Assembly (NCBI RefSeq): GCF_028128765.1
Contig: NZ_LBJG01000005.1
Coordinates: 558,001 to 622,000 of the forward strand
Source of the DNA: Bradyrhizobium sp. CCBAU 51627
Lineage (GTDB): Bacteria; Pseudomonadota; Alphaproteobacteria; Rhizobiales; Xanthobacteraceae
Length of the DNA: 64,000 bases
Direction: 5' to 3'
The notes below the pieces were generated by a model, which worked only from the letters and a program-made list of their open reading frames with translations, did not search any database and was not told the DNA's origin. Position 1 is the stretch's first letter. Every line of letters starts with the position of its first letter. Below are positions 35,643-44,687 of this stretch, in pieces. The translations under genes and the position numbers were made by a program.

Positions 35643-36857
35643 TCAGGCCGGCTTCGGCGCGAGCTTGGGCTGCGCCGTGTTGATGGTGGTCGCGACGATC
35701 ACGGACAACGCCGTCATCGCGACCAGGAAGCCGAAGGCCGCGTCGAATGATCCGGTTCCGGTCACGATGAAGCCCATGATGGCCGGCGCAACGAAGCCCG
35801 CGCTCTGGCCGCCGAGATTGACCATGCCGACGCCAGATCCGATCTGATCGTCGCGGAGCAATTTGGTCGGGAGCGCAACCACCGCAGCCAGCACGAAGGA
35901 TTTGAAGAAGTAGACCAGCGACTGAAAGACGATCAGCACCGTGATCGTCTCCGCCTTGTACATGGCGTAGAGGAAGATGCCGGTCAACGTCGAGCTGCCG
36001 ATCAGGAGATATTTCTCGCGCTCGGAGAAGAACGTCGTCATCACCCAGCCGCCGATCGCGGTTGCGATCGTGGCCATCACGAACGGGATCGGCGCAACGA
36101 TGCCGACCGTCTTGAGATCGAGCCCGCGCTGCTGCAGCAGATAGAGCGGCATCCAGGAATCGAGGCCCTTGTTGACGCAGCTCAGGCCGAACCACACCAC
36201 CATCAACTGCCAGAGCAGCGGATTCTTCATCAGCTCGCGCATCGGCGCCCGGGGCTTCGCCGTCACGGGCCCGACGCCGATACGCGAAAGATGCGGAACG
36301 AAGACGAAATAGACTGCCGCGAACACGATGCCGGCGATGCCGATGGTATTGAAGGCATGACGCCAGCCCAGCCAGAGGATCAGCGGCGCCATGATCAACG
36401 GCGCGATCATGCTGCCGGCATAATTGGACGACAGCAGCAGCGCCGACATTTTTGGCCGGCTGTCCTTCTTGAACAACTCCGCGATGGCGCGGATGCTCGC
36501 CGGCGGAAAGCCACCCTCGGCGATGCCGAAGATGAAGCGGATCGCGACCAGCGAGGTCAGCGACCAGGCGAGGCTGGTGAAGGCCGTGAAAATCGACCAC
36601 ATCACGATCGTGACGATCACCACATATTTCGAGCCGAAGCGATCGGATAGCCATCCACCCGGCACTTGCATCGCGGCATAGCCCAAGAAGAACGCGCTGA
36701 TGACGATGCCGAGGTCGGCGGCCTGGAGATTGAAGTCCTTGCCGATCTGCGCCAGCGCCAGCGAGATCGCCGCGCGGTCGATATAGGAGATGCAGTAGGC
36801 AATGTAGAGCAGGACAAACGCGACGATTCCGGTTTTCCGCTGCGACAGTTCAGTCAT
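35643..36857 (-). CDS. MFS transporter, anion:cation symporter (ACS) type
   Basis: A 404-residue twelve-helix permease of the major facilitator superfamily. Helix 1 has YIAYCISYIDRAAISLALAQ, with the Tyr-x-Asp-Arg pattern of the ACS family; the loop 2-3 motif reads GGWLSDRFGSK, and RFIFGIAEGGFPPASIRAIA is a characteristic helix 4 stretch. ACS members import organic anions such as tartrate, phthalate or pantothenate. Position between an amidase and an amino-acid dehydrogenase suggests uptake of their substrate. Confidence 0.9.
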   Translation of the reverse strand: MTELSQRKTGIVAFVLLYIAYCISYIDRAAISLALAQIGKDFNLQAADLGIVISAFFLGYAAMQVPGGWLSDRFGSKYVVIVTIVMWSIFTAFTSLAWSLTSLVAIRFIFGIAEGGFPPASIRAIAELFKKDSRPKMSALLLSSNYAGSMIAPLIMAPLILWLGWRHAFNTIGIAGIVFAAVYFVFVPHLSRIGVGPVTAKPRAPMRELMKNPLLWQLMVVWFGLSCVNKGLDSWMPLYLLQQRGLDLKTVGIVAPIPFVMATIATAIGGWVMTTFFSEREKYLLIGSSTLTGIFLYAMYKAETITVLIVFQSLVYFFKSFVLAAVVALPTKLLRDDQIGSGVGMVNLGGQSAGFVAPAIMGFIVTGTGSFDAAFGFLVAMTALSVIVATTINTAQPKLAPKPA

Positions 36858-36914
36858 CCTCGTCTCCGGTTTGCCGGCGGTCCCCGCCTGCTCGTGTTGG
36901 TCTAATCCCGGACT

Positions 36915-38411
36915 CTATTCCCAGGTGAGGAAGCCGGGTGCCGACGACAGCGGCGGCGCCGCGGCAAGTCGCGCCAAATCAGGCACCGGCCGGCACATCT
37001 GCGCATCACCTGCGAACGCCTCCTCAATGCTGGCGGCGACCGAGAGCACGATGGCATCGCCGCCGCGCGGGCCGACGATCTGAAGGCCGAAAGGCAGGCC
37101 GGCTTCATCGCGGCCGAGAGGAATGCTGATCGCGGGGTGGCCCGCAAGTGTCACGGCGTAAGCAAGCGCGAGCCAGTGGAAGTAGGATTTGGTCGGCATC
37201 CCGTCGATTTCGGCGGGATAGAGCTCCGACCACGGCCGCGGGCTAAGCGTGATGGTCGGGCTGATCAGCACGTCGTGATGTTCGAAGAAGCTCTGGTAGG
37301 CGCGATAGATCCGCGTCTGCGTCGTGCTCGCGCGGGCGTGGTCTTCGAGCGTGTAGCCGAGGCCTTCCTCGACATTGGCGCGGACATTGGGGCCGAGCAT
37401 CTCGGGCCGCTCTTTGTAGTTCTTGCCGTGCATCGCCAGGAACAGGCCCGCGCGCAGCACGGCGAAGGCATCATCGGCACCGGTGCAGTCGGGGGCAGCT
37501 TCGCGGCTTTCGACGAACAATGGTGCGAGCTTGCTGACGCGATTGCGGAAGACGCGGCGGATGGCCTGCTCGGTTGGAGCGAAGCCAAAATCCTCAGTGA
37601 AGGCGAGACGCAGCTTGCCGAGATCGGCGGGGCGCGGCCCAGCCCAGCGTTCGGCGCGCGCGCGCACCGGTTCACCGGGCAGCGTGTAGGCGAGCGGATC
37701 GCGGGGATCGTCGCTCGCCATCACCGACAGCATCAGTGCGGTATCGGCGACGCTGCGCGCCATCGGTCCGTCGGTCGACAGGTTGGACCAGCCGAAGGCG
37801 CGTTTCTCGCTCGCCACAAGGCCGTAGGAGGGGCGCATGCCGACGATGCCGGCATAGCCCGCCGGATTGCGCAGAGATCCGCCGGTGTCGGAGCCCGAGG
37901 CAAGCGAAGCCATGCCGCAAGCGAGTGCGACCGCCGAGCCGCCGGACGAGCCGGCCGCCGAGCGCGTGGGATCGAAGGGATTGCCGGTCGCGCCGAAGAC
38001 GGGATTGCGGGTGTTGCCGCCCGCGGCCCATTCCGGCGTGTTGGTCTTGCCAAAGATGATGGCGCCGGCGGCGCGCAATCGGGCGACCGAGCCCTGATCG
38101 GCGACCGGTACATGGTCACGCAACAGGGGGCTGCCATAGGTGGAGCGCATCCCGGCGGTGTCCTGCGTATCCTTGATCAGGACGGGGAGTCCGTGCAGCG
38201 CGCCACGATTCTCTCCGCGCAGGATCGCAGTCTCGGCCTCCTTCGCGGCGGCGCGTGCACCGGGCTCGTCGAGGGTCACGACGGCGTTGACGGCAGCATT
38301 GGTGCTGGTGATGCGTGACAGACAGGCGTCGAGCAGTTCGACAGGAGAGATCTTCCGTGCGGCCAGCAGGTGGTGCAGCTCAACGGCACTCGTATCACAT
38401 AGCTCCGGCAA
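36915..38411 (-). CDS. Amidase signature-family hydrolase
   Basis: A 498-residue amidase of the Ser-Ser-Lys type. The catalytic Lys lies in GLPVLIKDTQDTAGMRSTYG, the cis-Ser in SAAGSSGGSAVALACGMASL and the nucleophile Ser in GSDTGGSLRNPAGYAGIVGM. Substrates in this family range from nicotinamide to aryl amides, so specificity is open. Translation likely starts at TTG 38411 behind AAAGGGAC. It heads the operon that continues with the ACS permease and DadA-like dehydrogenase and is divergent from an XRE-cupin regulator. Confidence 0.92.
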   Translation of the reverse strand: MPELCDTSAVELHHLLAARKISPVELLDACLSRITSTNAAVNAVVTLDEPGARAAAKEAETAILRGENRGALHGLPVLIKDTQDTAGMRSTYGSPLLRDHVPVADQGSVARLRAAGAIIFGKTNTPEWAAGGNTRNPVFGATGNPFDPTRSAAGSSGGSAVALACGMASLASGSDTGGSLRNPAGYAGIVGMRPSYGLVASEKRAFGWSNLSTDGPMARSVADTALMLSVMASDDPRDPLAYTLPGEPVRARAERWAGPRPADLGKLRLAFTEDFGFAPTEQAIRRVFRNRVSKLAPLFVESREAAPDCTGADDAFAVLRAGLFLAMHGKNYKERPEMLGPNVRANVEEGLGYTLEDHARASTTQTRIYRAYQSFFEHHDVLISPTITLSPRPWSELYPAEIDGMPTKSYFHWLALAYAVTLAGHPAISIPLGRDEAGLPFGLQIVGPRGGDAIVLSVAASIEEAFAGDAQMCRPVPDLARLAAAPPLSSAPGFLTWE

Positions 38412-38617
38412 CGCCAGTCCCTTTCAGATTATGAAAACGATTTAGCATATCGGAAAATGGGCTCGACGCACCAATATTCGTCAAAGAGGTCGATTTCTGC
38501 ACAATTCTTGGCTTTTCGCCCGAAAGGCGCCCCGAAGAGGCGCTAGCCCGCGCTTGTCGCCGAAAAGACTAGGCGGATAAGTCAACAACTTTTCTGCAGT
38601 CATGGTAGGCTTGCCGC

Positions 38618-39289
38618 ATGAGCGAGATCACGACGCCCGAAGGGGCCAATTCCCAGCTTGGCCAATGTCTCAAGGCCGCCCGCCAAGCGCGTGGCCTGAC
38701 GCTCAAGCAGGTCGCGGAACGCACGGGCATGGCGCTGTCGACGCTGTCGAAGGTCGAGAACGGCCTGATGTCGCTGACCTACGACAAGCTGCTCCAGCTC
38801 ACCTCGGGCCTGAAGATGGAAATCGCGGAGCTGTTCAATCCGGCGCCCGCGCAAGGTCGGCCGGTCACCGCCCGGCGGAGCATCAGCCGGGCCGGGCAGG
38901 GGCAGCTGATCAATACGAAATTCTACACCTACACCTATCAATGCACCGACCTGATCGGCAAACGCATGGTGCCGATCGTGGCCGAGGTCCGCGCGCGCTC
39001 GCTGGATGAATTCGGCCCGCTGCTGCGCCACGCCGGTGAAGAGTATTTCCTGGTGACGAGCGGACGCGTCGCTGTTCACACGGAGTTCTACGCGCCCGAG
39101 ATCCTTGGCGAGGGCGACGGCATCTATCTCGACAGCACCATGGGCCACGCCTATCTCAACGCCGGCGAAGCAGCATCCGCCAAGGGCGTCTGTCTCTGCA
39201 CCAGCGAAGCGCCCGATCTCTACGACCAGCTTCGCCAGATCGCATCGCGCGACGTGGCGCCGCTTGCTGATGACGAACTGCCGCCGTAG
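38618..39289 (+). CDS. XRE-family regulator with C-terminal cupin domain
   Basis: A 223-residue regulator. Residues 12-70 are an XRE helix-turn-helix (LGQCLKAARQARGLTLKQVA, then RTGMALSTLSKVENGLMSLT). Residues 110-210 form a cupin barrel (LRHAGEEYFLVTSGRVAVHT and EGDGIYLDSTMGHAYLNAGE) that usually binds the inducer. It is divergent from the amidase operon across about 206 bp and most likely controls it. A bidirectional hairpin separates it from rne. Confidence 0.92.
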   Translation: MSEITTPEGANSQLGQCLKAARQARGLTLKQVAERTGMALSTLSKVENGLMSLTYDKLLQLTSGLKMEIAELFNPAPAQGRPVTARRSISRAGQGQLINTKFYTYTYQCTDLIGKRMVPIVAEVRARSLDEFGPLLRHAGEEYFLVTSGRVAVHTEFYAPEILGEGDGIYLDSTMGHAYLNAGEAASAKGVCLCTSEAPDLYDQLRQIASRDVAPLADDELPP

Positions 39290-39312
39290 CGTTCGGCAAG
39301 GCACGAAACGAA

Positions 39313-39338
39313 AAACGCCCGGCTTTTGCCGGGCGTTT
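39313..39338. terminator. Bidirectional terminator between the XRE-cupin gene and rne
   Basis: AAACGCCCGGC, loop TTTT, GCCGGGCGTTT form a perfect 11-bp stem with A and T runs on either side, so it can stop transcription from both convergent genes. It lies 23 bases past one stop and 17 bases past the other. Confidence 0.9.
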
Positions 39339-39354
39339 CATTTGGGCGTTTGCT

Positions 39355-42300
39355 TTATTCGCCGCCACCGAACCGGCGCGACCACCAACCGGCGCGACGC
39401 GGGGCCGCCGGCGTCTCGGCTGCCGGTTCCGGCGCCGCTTCGGGCGCAGGCGGCGCAACGGGTTCAGGCGCAGCTGCAACCGGGGTTGCCGGCTCGCTCG
39501 GGCTGCCCGTCAGGAAGCTCACCTTCTCGCGGACGGTCGAACGACGGCGTGTTGCCTTTTCGTCGACCGCGGGCTCTTCGTCCGCGACAGCGACGGGCGC
39601 AGGCTGGACCGGCGTTTGAACGGGTGCCTGAGGCTCGGGCTGCAACGTTTCAACCGGGGCCATGTGCTCCGAATGCGCAATCGACGGAGCGGATTCGCCG
39701 CCGGACGCGCCATCGAAATCGGCCACCGCCTCGGTCGCTTCAGACGGTGGATTGCTGCCGCCGAGCTCGTCGCCGATGGATCCGGCGAGGCCTTCCTCAC
39801 TACCACCGCGCCGACGGCGCCCACCCCTGCGACCACGCCGGCGCCGGCGCTCGCCGCCGACCTGCTGCTCGCCACGGGCGGCCTGTTCCTCGCCTTCCTC
39901 GCCATCCTGCTCGGACTCGCCGTCCTCGTCGCCTTCGCCGGCGACCAGGGCTGCTTCGGGTAGCGTCGGTGCAGTGTCCTCGCGAAGCTCACCCTCGCGC
40001 TGACCGCCGCGACCGCGACGACGGCGGCGGCGCTTGCGGCGCTGGCCGTCCCCTTCGGCGGCGGCTTCACCCAAGACCTGTTCCTCGGCGAGACCTTCAG
40101 TCTCGTCGGTCTCGACCTCGGCTTCGGTCTCAAGGTCGAAACCGTCCTCGTCGTCATAGGTCTCTTCGGCCAAGGGCGGCGGGCTTGCGGCCGCCTGCGC
40201 TGCGAGCAGGGCCTTGGCGGCTTCCAGCGTATGCACCTGCTCGCCGCGATCGATGACGTAGGCCTGCGGGCCGCTGATGGATTGATCGGCGATGACCGAC
40301 AGCGTGACCTTGAAGCCGTTCTCGAGGTCGCGCAAATGGCCGCGCTTGTGGTTCAGCACATAGAGCGCCACGTCGGTTCGGGTGCGGACCACGAGATTGT
40401 GGGTCGCGCCCTTCATCAGGATCTCTTCGAGCCCGCGCAGCAGCTGCAGCGCCACCGAGGACACCGAGCGGACATGGCCGGTGCCGCCGCAATGCGGGCA
40501 GGGATCGGTCGAGCTCTCTAGTACGCTGGCGCGGATGCGCTGGCGCGACATCTCCAGCAGGCCGAAATGCGAGATGCGGCCGACCTGGATGCGCGCGCGA
40601 TCCTGCCGCAGGCAATCGGACAGCTTGCGCTCGACCGAGCGGTTGTTGCGCTTCTCGTCCATGTCGATGAAGTCGATGACGATCAGGCCGGCGAGGTCGC
40701 GCAGGCGAAGCTGGCGGGCAACCTCTTCGGCCGCTTCCAGATTGGTCTTGAGCGCGGTGTCCTCGATATGGTGCTCGCGGGTCGAGCGGCCGGAGTTGAC
40801 GTCGATCGAGACCAGCGCCTCGGTCTGGTTGATCACGATGTAGCCGCCGGAGCGCAACTGCACGGTCGGCGAGAACATCGCGTCCAGCTGGCTCTCGACG
40901 CCCATCCGCGAGAACAGCGGCTGGCCGTCGCGATACTGCCTCACCGCGCTCACATTGGCGGGCATCAGCATCTTCATGAAGTCGCGCGCTTCGCGGTAGC
41001 CGGCTTCGCCGGCCACCTGAATCTCGTCGATCTCCTTGTTGTAGAGGTCGCGCAGCGAGCGCTTGATCAGCGAGCCTTCCTCGTAAACCAGCGTCGGAGC
41101 CTGCGACTTCAGCGTGAGGTCGCGCACCGTCTCCCACATCCGGATCAGATACTCGAAATCGCGCTTGATCTCGGGCTTGGTGCGGGCGGCGCCCGCGGTG
41201 CGCAGGATGATGCCCATGCCCTCGGGCACGTCGAGATCCTGCACCACTTCCTTCAGGCGCGAGCGATCCTGGGCCGAGGTGATCTTGCGGCTGATGCCGC
41301 CGCCGCGCGCGGTGTTCGGCATCAAGACGGCATAGCGGCCGGCGAGCGACAGATAGGTCGTCAGCGCCGCGCCCTTGTTGCCGCGCTCTTCCTTGACCAC
41401 CTGCACCAGCATCACCTGGCGGCGCTTGATGACTTCCTGGATCTTGTACTGGCGGCGCGGACGGAAGGTACGCTCCGGCACTTCCTCCAGCACGTCGTCA
41501 CCACCGACGGATTCGACGACTTCCTCTTCGGCTTCCTCGCCGTCCTCGTCCTCGTCGTCTTCACTGGCAGCGTCAGCTGCCTCGCCATGAGGCGCATCGA
41601 CCGTTGCGCCGGCGGTGTAAACGGCATCGGCCGGCTCGGCGACCGAGGTCACGACTTCGGCAAAGCCCTCGCCATGCGCTTCGACCGCGGGAGCCTCCTG
41701 AGGCTCGGCAATCGTCTCGGCCGCGACCACAGGTTCGGCGCCAATCGCCGCGACGGGCGCGGGCGTCTCGTCGGCATGATGGCCGTGGTCGTGGTCATGC
41801 TCGTCATGATCGTGCGCGTGCTCGTCATCATGGGCGTGCGGATGATCATCGTGCCCGTGATCATCGTGCTCATGATCGTCATGCCCGTGATCGTCGTGAT
41901 CGTGATCATGATGATCATGGTCGTGGTCTTCGTGCTCGCCGTGGTGCTCGGCATCCGCATGCGGGTGCTCGCCTTGATGCGGCGCCGCCTCGGCGTGCTC
42001 CGGCTGGGCCTCGCCCTCGACCGGCTGGGCCGCGGGATCGGCGCCTGCATCGAGGCCTTCGACGATGTCGCTGCGGACGCGCTCGCCATGGCCGCGGCGG
42101 CGGGCGTTGCGGTGGCGCGAGCGGCGGCGGCCGTGGGAGCGGTTCTCGCTCTCTTCCTCGGCTTCGCGATGGGCCTGTTCCTCGGCCTCGATCAGCGCCT
42201 GCCGGTCGGCAACCGGGATCTGGTAGTAGTCGGGATGGATTTCGCTGAAGGCGAGGAAGCCGTGGCGGTTGCCGCCATATTCAACGAAGGCGGCCTGGAG

Positions 42301-42459
42301 CGAGGGTTCGACTCTTGTGACCTTGGCGAGGTAGATGTTCCCGCGCAGTTGCTTGCGTTGTGCGGTCTCGAAGTCAAACTCTTCGACGCGATTCCCGCGG
42401 ACCACGACGACCCGGGTCTCTTCCGGGTGGGTGGCATCGATCAACATCTTGTTGGGCAT
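39355..42459 (-). CDS. rne: Ribonuclease E with a His/Asp-rich insertion in its S1 domain
   Basis: A 1034-residue endoribonuclease central to mRNA decay and rRNA/tRNA processing. It begins MPNKMLIDATHPEETRVVVV. The S1 RNA-binding domain starts near residue 36 but is interrupted from about 90 to 335 by a charged insert. Residues 154-229 of the insert (41773-42000) hold about 30 His in HDHDHHDHDHDDHGHDD-like repeats. S1 resumes at YKIQEVIKRRQVMLVQVVKE. The catalytic metal site is in VIDFIDMDEKRNNRSVERKL and the zinc link is CPHCGGTG. The C-terminal 280 residues are acidic and Arg-rich disordered sequence for degradosome partners. An S1 insert is known in alphaproteobacterial RNase E; its His richness here is striking. 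Confidence 0.96.
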   Translation of the reverse strand: MPNKMLIDATHPEETRVVVVRGNRVEEFDFETAQRKQLRGNIYLAKVTRVEPSLQAAFVEYGGNRHGFLAFSEIHPDYYQIPVADRQALIEAEEQAHREAEEESENRSHGRRRSRHRNARRRGHGERVRSDIVEGLDAGADPAAQPVEGEAQPEHAEAAPHQGEHPHADAEHHGEHEDHDHDHHDHDHDDHGHDDHEHDDHGHDDHPHAHDDEHAHDHDEHDHDHGHHADETPAPVAAIGAEPVVAAETIAEPQEAPAVEAHGEGFAEVVTSVAEPADAVYTAGATVDAPHGEAADAASEDDEDEDGEEAEEEVVESVGGDDVLEEVPERTFRPRRQYKIQEVIKRRQVMLVQVVKEERGNKGAALTTYLSLAGRYAVLMPNTARGGGISRKITSAQDRSRLKEVVQDLDVPEGMGIILRTAGAARTKPEIKRDFEYLIRMWETVRDLTLKSQAPTLVYEEGSLIKRSLRDLYNKEIDEIQVAGEAGYREARDFMKMLMPANVSAVRQYRDGQPLFSRMGVESQLDAMFSPTVQLRSGGYIVINQTEALVSIDVNSGRSTREHHIEDTALKTNLEAAEEVARQLRLRDLAGLIVIDFIDMDEKRNNRSVERKLSDCLRQDRARIQVGRISHFGLLEMSRQRIRASVLESSTDPCPHCGGTGHVRSVSSVALQLLRGLEEILMKGATHNLVVRTRTDVALYVLNHKRGHLRDLENGFKVTLSVIADQSISGPQAYVIDRGEQVHTLEAAKALLAAQAAASPPPLAEETYDDEDGFDLETEAEVETDETEGLAEEQVLGEAAAEGDGQRRKRRRRRRGRGGQREGELREDTAPTLPEAALVAGEGDEDGESEQDGEEGEEQAARGEQQVGGERRRRRGRRGGRRRRGGSEEGLAGSIGDELGGSNPPSEATEAVADFDGASGGESAPSIAHSEHMAPVETLQPEPQAPVQTPVQPAPVAVADEEPAVDEKATRRRSTVREKVSFLTGSPSEPATPVAAAPEPVAPPAPEAAPEPAAETPAAPRRAGWWSRRFGGGE

Positions 42460-43162
42460 GTCTTAACTCTTGGCGGCGGCGGGCGCGATTCACCGTGGGC
42501 GCGAAGAGCGCTGCCGGGTGATGCGACGGTCCACCTGATTCGGGGGTGAGGGGAAGGCCGAAACGCCGCCTCTCGCGCCTTGCCGGACCAGCAGCTTCAG
42601 GACCGAAGCGGCGTGCGGAATTTTCACTCCGCAGCATCGCGAATGATCCTTCAGAATTGGTCGGCACAGTCTGGCGCATCAAGCGTCGGCCCGTATGAAA
42701 CATTGGACGGCGGGGCCGCCCCTAATCAGTTGCTGTTGGCCAGGCATGGCGCGTGTGCGCTCGCCTTGGATCGAGAACCGCCCCCTTGGGATTAAGGGGG
42801 TGGGTAACTGGCCGCGTCGCTGTCAAAACTGTCCCGGAAACAGTGTGGTAACCGGAAACCGTCCGCCGCCGGGGCCTGCCCCGTTCCGCCTCGCTGCCGC
42901 GCACCGCGCTGGCCGCTGGAGAGAACAGAAAAACGCTGGAATTCCCAAACCTTGGGAGCTCCGGCGCTGCACCGGGAGGCTGAATGCGACACAACCGGAA
43001 ATCATTGGCCGTCAGCAATCCGTACATACGAGGAATGGGCCATCGGTGCAAGGGAGCGTCGCACGCCGGTCACAGTCGGAGAGTTTCGCGTCTCCGTCAT
43101 TAAGGATCGATTAACCCTGTGGTTCTATTGCGTTAAAGAGGCTGCTCGGAGGCACGGATTCG
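42460..43162. other. Long divergent leader region between rne and amiC
   Basis: About 700 bp without a convincing gene. The side next to rne probably is its long 5' untranslated region; rne messages are often autoregulated through such leaders. One inverted repeat is visible: CCCCCTT (42781-42787) and AAGGGGG (42794-42800) around a six-base loop. The amiC side contains TTAACC and TTAAAG words near 43110-43135, but they are not spaced as a CtrA site. Short open frames here lack protein character. Confidence 0.5.
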
Positions 43163-44458
43163 GTGGCGAGCCGCACAAATCAACGGGTTCTGCTGGGATT
43201 TGCGCTTCTGTGCGCCGCAGCATTGCCGTGTGCCGATTCCTCGCGCTTGAGCGCGGCGGAGAGCCCGTCCCAACCCCCTGTTGCCGCAGCGAACTTCCCG
43301 GTCGCCACGGCCGCGCGCCTGGCTGGTGACGGCAAGCAGACTCGATTCATTCTCGACCTTGACCGGACCGTCAGCTTCCGCACCACGACGCTTGCTGATC
43401 CCTATCGGGTCGTGGTCGACGTTCCCCAGGTGAATTTTCAACTGGCCCGTGGCACCGGGGCCGGGCGAGGGCTGGTCAAAGCCTTCCGCTACGGGCTGGT
43501 GATGCCCGGCGGCTCCCGAATCGTGTTCGATCTCACCGGGCCGGCCAAGATCACCAATTCCTATGTTCTCGAGGCGGCCAATGGCCAGCCGGCCCGGCTG
43601 GTGCTCGAGCTGGAGGAGGTCGACCGCGCGGCCTTCGTGCAGACGCCCGCGCCGGAGACTCGTCCCGAATTGCGCCCGGCGGTCGCAGCGGTGCCGCCGG
43701 CAACGATTCCTGCAACTGAACCGGCGCCGCCAAAGCCGGGAGCGCCGTCCGATGGTCGTCCGGTCGTCGTGATCGATCCCGGCCATGGCGGTATCGACAA
43801 CGGCACCCAGTCGAGCGGCGAGAGCGAGAAGAACCTGGTTTTGGCCTTTGGTCTGGCGCTGCGTGACCGGCTGGAGCAATCAGGCAAATACCGTGTCGTG
43901 ATGACCCGGGACGACGACACCTTCATCCCGCTCAACGACCGAAGCAAAATCGCCCGCAATCTGAACGCCGCGCTGTTCGTCTCCATTCACGCTGACGCGC
44001 TGCCAAAGGCCGAGGGCGACGCGCAGGGGGCGACCATCTACACGCTGTCGGACAAGGCCTCCGACGCTGAGGCCCAGCGCCTGGCCGATGCCGAAAACCG
44101 CGCCGACGCCATTGCCGGCTTCAATCTGTCGGAGGAGCCGACCGATGTGGCCGACATCCTGATCGACCTGACGCAACGGGAAACCCGCACCTTTTCAAAC
44201 CGTTTTGCCCATCTGCTGATGGGCGAAATGAAGTCGACGGTGCGGATGCACAAGCATCCTCTGAAATCGGCCGGTTTCAGGGTGCTGAAGGCCCCTGACG
44301 TGCCCTCGGTGCTGGTCGAGATCGGTTATGTCTCCAATAAGGGCGATCTCGAGCATCTCGTCTCCGAAAGCTGGCGGTCGCGCGCTGTGGGCTCGATGGC
44401 CCAGGCGATCGACACGTTCCTGGCCAAGCGGATGGCGACGGCGGGACCTGGGAATTGA
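43163..44458 (+). CDS. amiC: Periplasmic N-acetylmuramoyl-L-alanine amidase (AMIN plus Amidase_3)
   Basis: A 431-residue exported cell-wall amidase that splits stem peptides from glycan strands to separate daughter cells. After the signal peptide (VLLGFALLCAAALPCADS) comes an AMIN domain (about residues 55-155; FILDLDRTVSFRTTTLADPY). A Pro-rich linker precedes the zinc Amidase_3 domain: VVIDPGHGGIDNGTQSSGES, FVSIHADALP and VLVEIGYVSNKGDLEHL with the catalytic Glu. Start is GTG 43163 with GGAGG upstream. It lies in the rne-amiC-mrcA-prfB block typical of rhizobia. The choice of amiC among the amiA/B/C names is by usual annotation. Confidence 0.95.
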   Translation: MASRTNQRVLLGFALLCAAALPCADSSRLSAAESPSQPPVAAANFPVATAARLAGDGKQTRFILDLDRTVSFRTTTLADPYRVVVDVPQVNFQLARGTGAGRGLVKAFRYGLVMPGGSRIVFDLTGPAKITNSYVLEAANGQPARLVLELEEVDRAAFVQTPAPETRPELRPAVAAVPPATIPATEPAPPKPGAPSDGRPVVVIDPGHGGIDNGTQSSGESEKNLVLAFGLALRDRLEQSGKYRVVMTRDDDTFIPLNDRSKIARNLNAALFVSIHADALPKAEGDAQGATIYTLSDKASDAEAQRLADAENRADAIAGFNLSEEPTDVADILIDLTQRETRTFSNRFAHLLMGEMKSTVRMHKHPLKSAGFRVLKAPDVPSVLVEIGYVSNKGDLEHLVSESWRSRAVGSMAQAIDTFLAKRMATAGPGN

Positions 44459-44687
44459 GAAGGGAATGCCGGTTCAGCTGTTAAGCCCTAGTTTGGCCAC
44501 AGCGGGCGCCTTATAAAAACGGCGCAGGGGGTTCCGGAATCGACGAGAATCCTGTTCGGCAAGCGTCTTTCGGTCCGGCATTGATGGTATTGAGTAGGCC
44601 GGTGAATTCGCGACATGAGGACGGCGCCTCTTTAATTCTGGTTTGGGCGCCTTGGGCTGATCCTGGGATTGAACGGATAAATACATA

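Noticed and set aside
40567..42549. 660-codon open frame antisense to rne
   Set aside because: Shadow of the RNase E gene. The hydrophobic Val/Ile/Met stretch is just the complement of the His/Asp codons.
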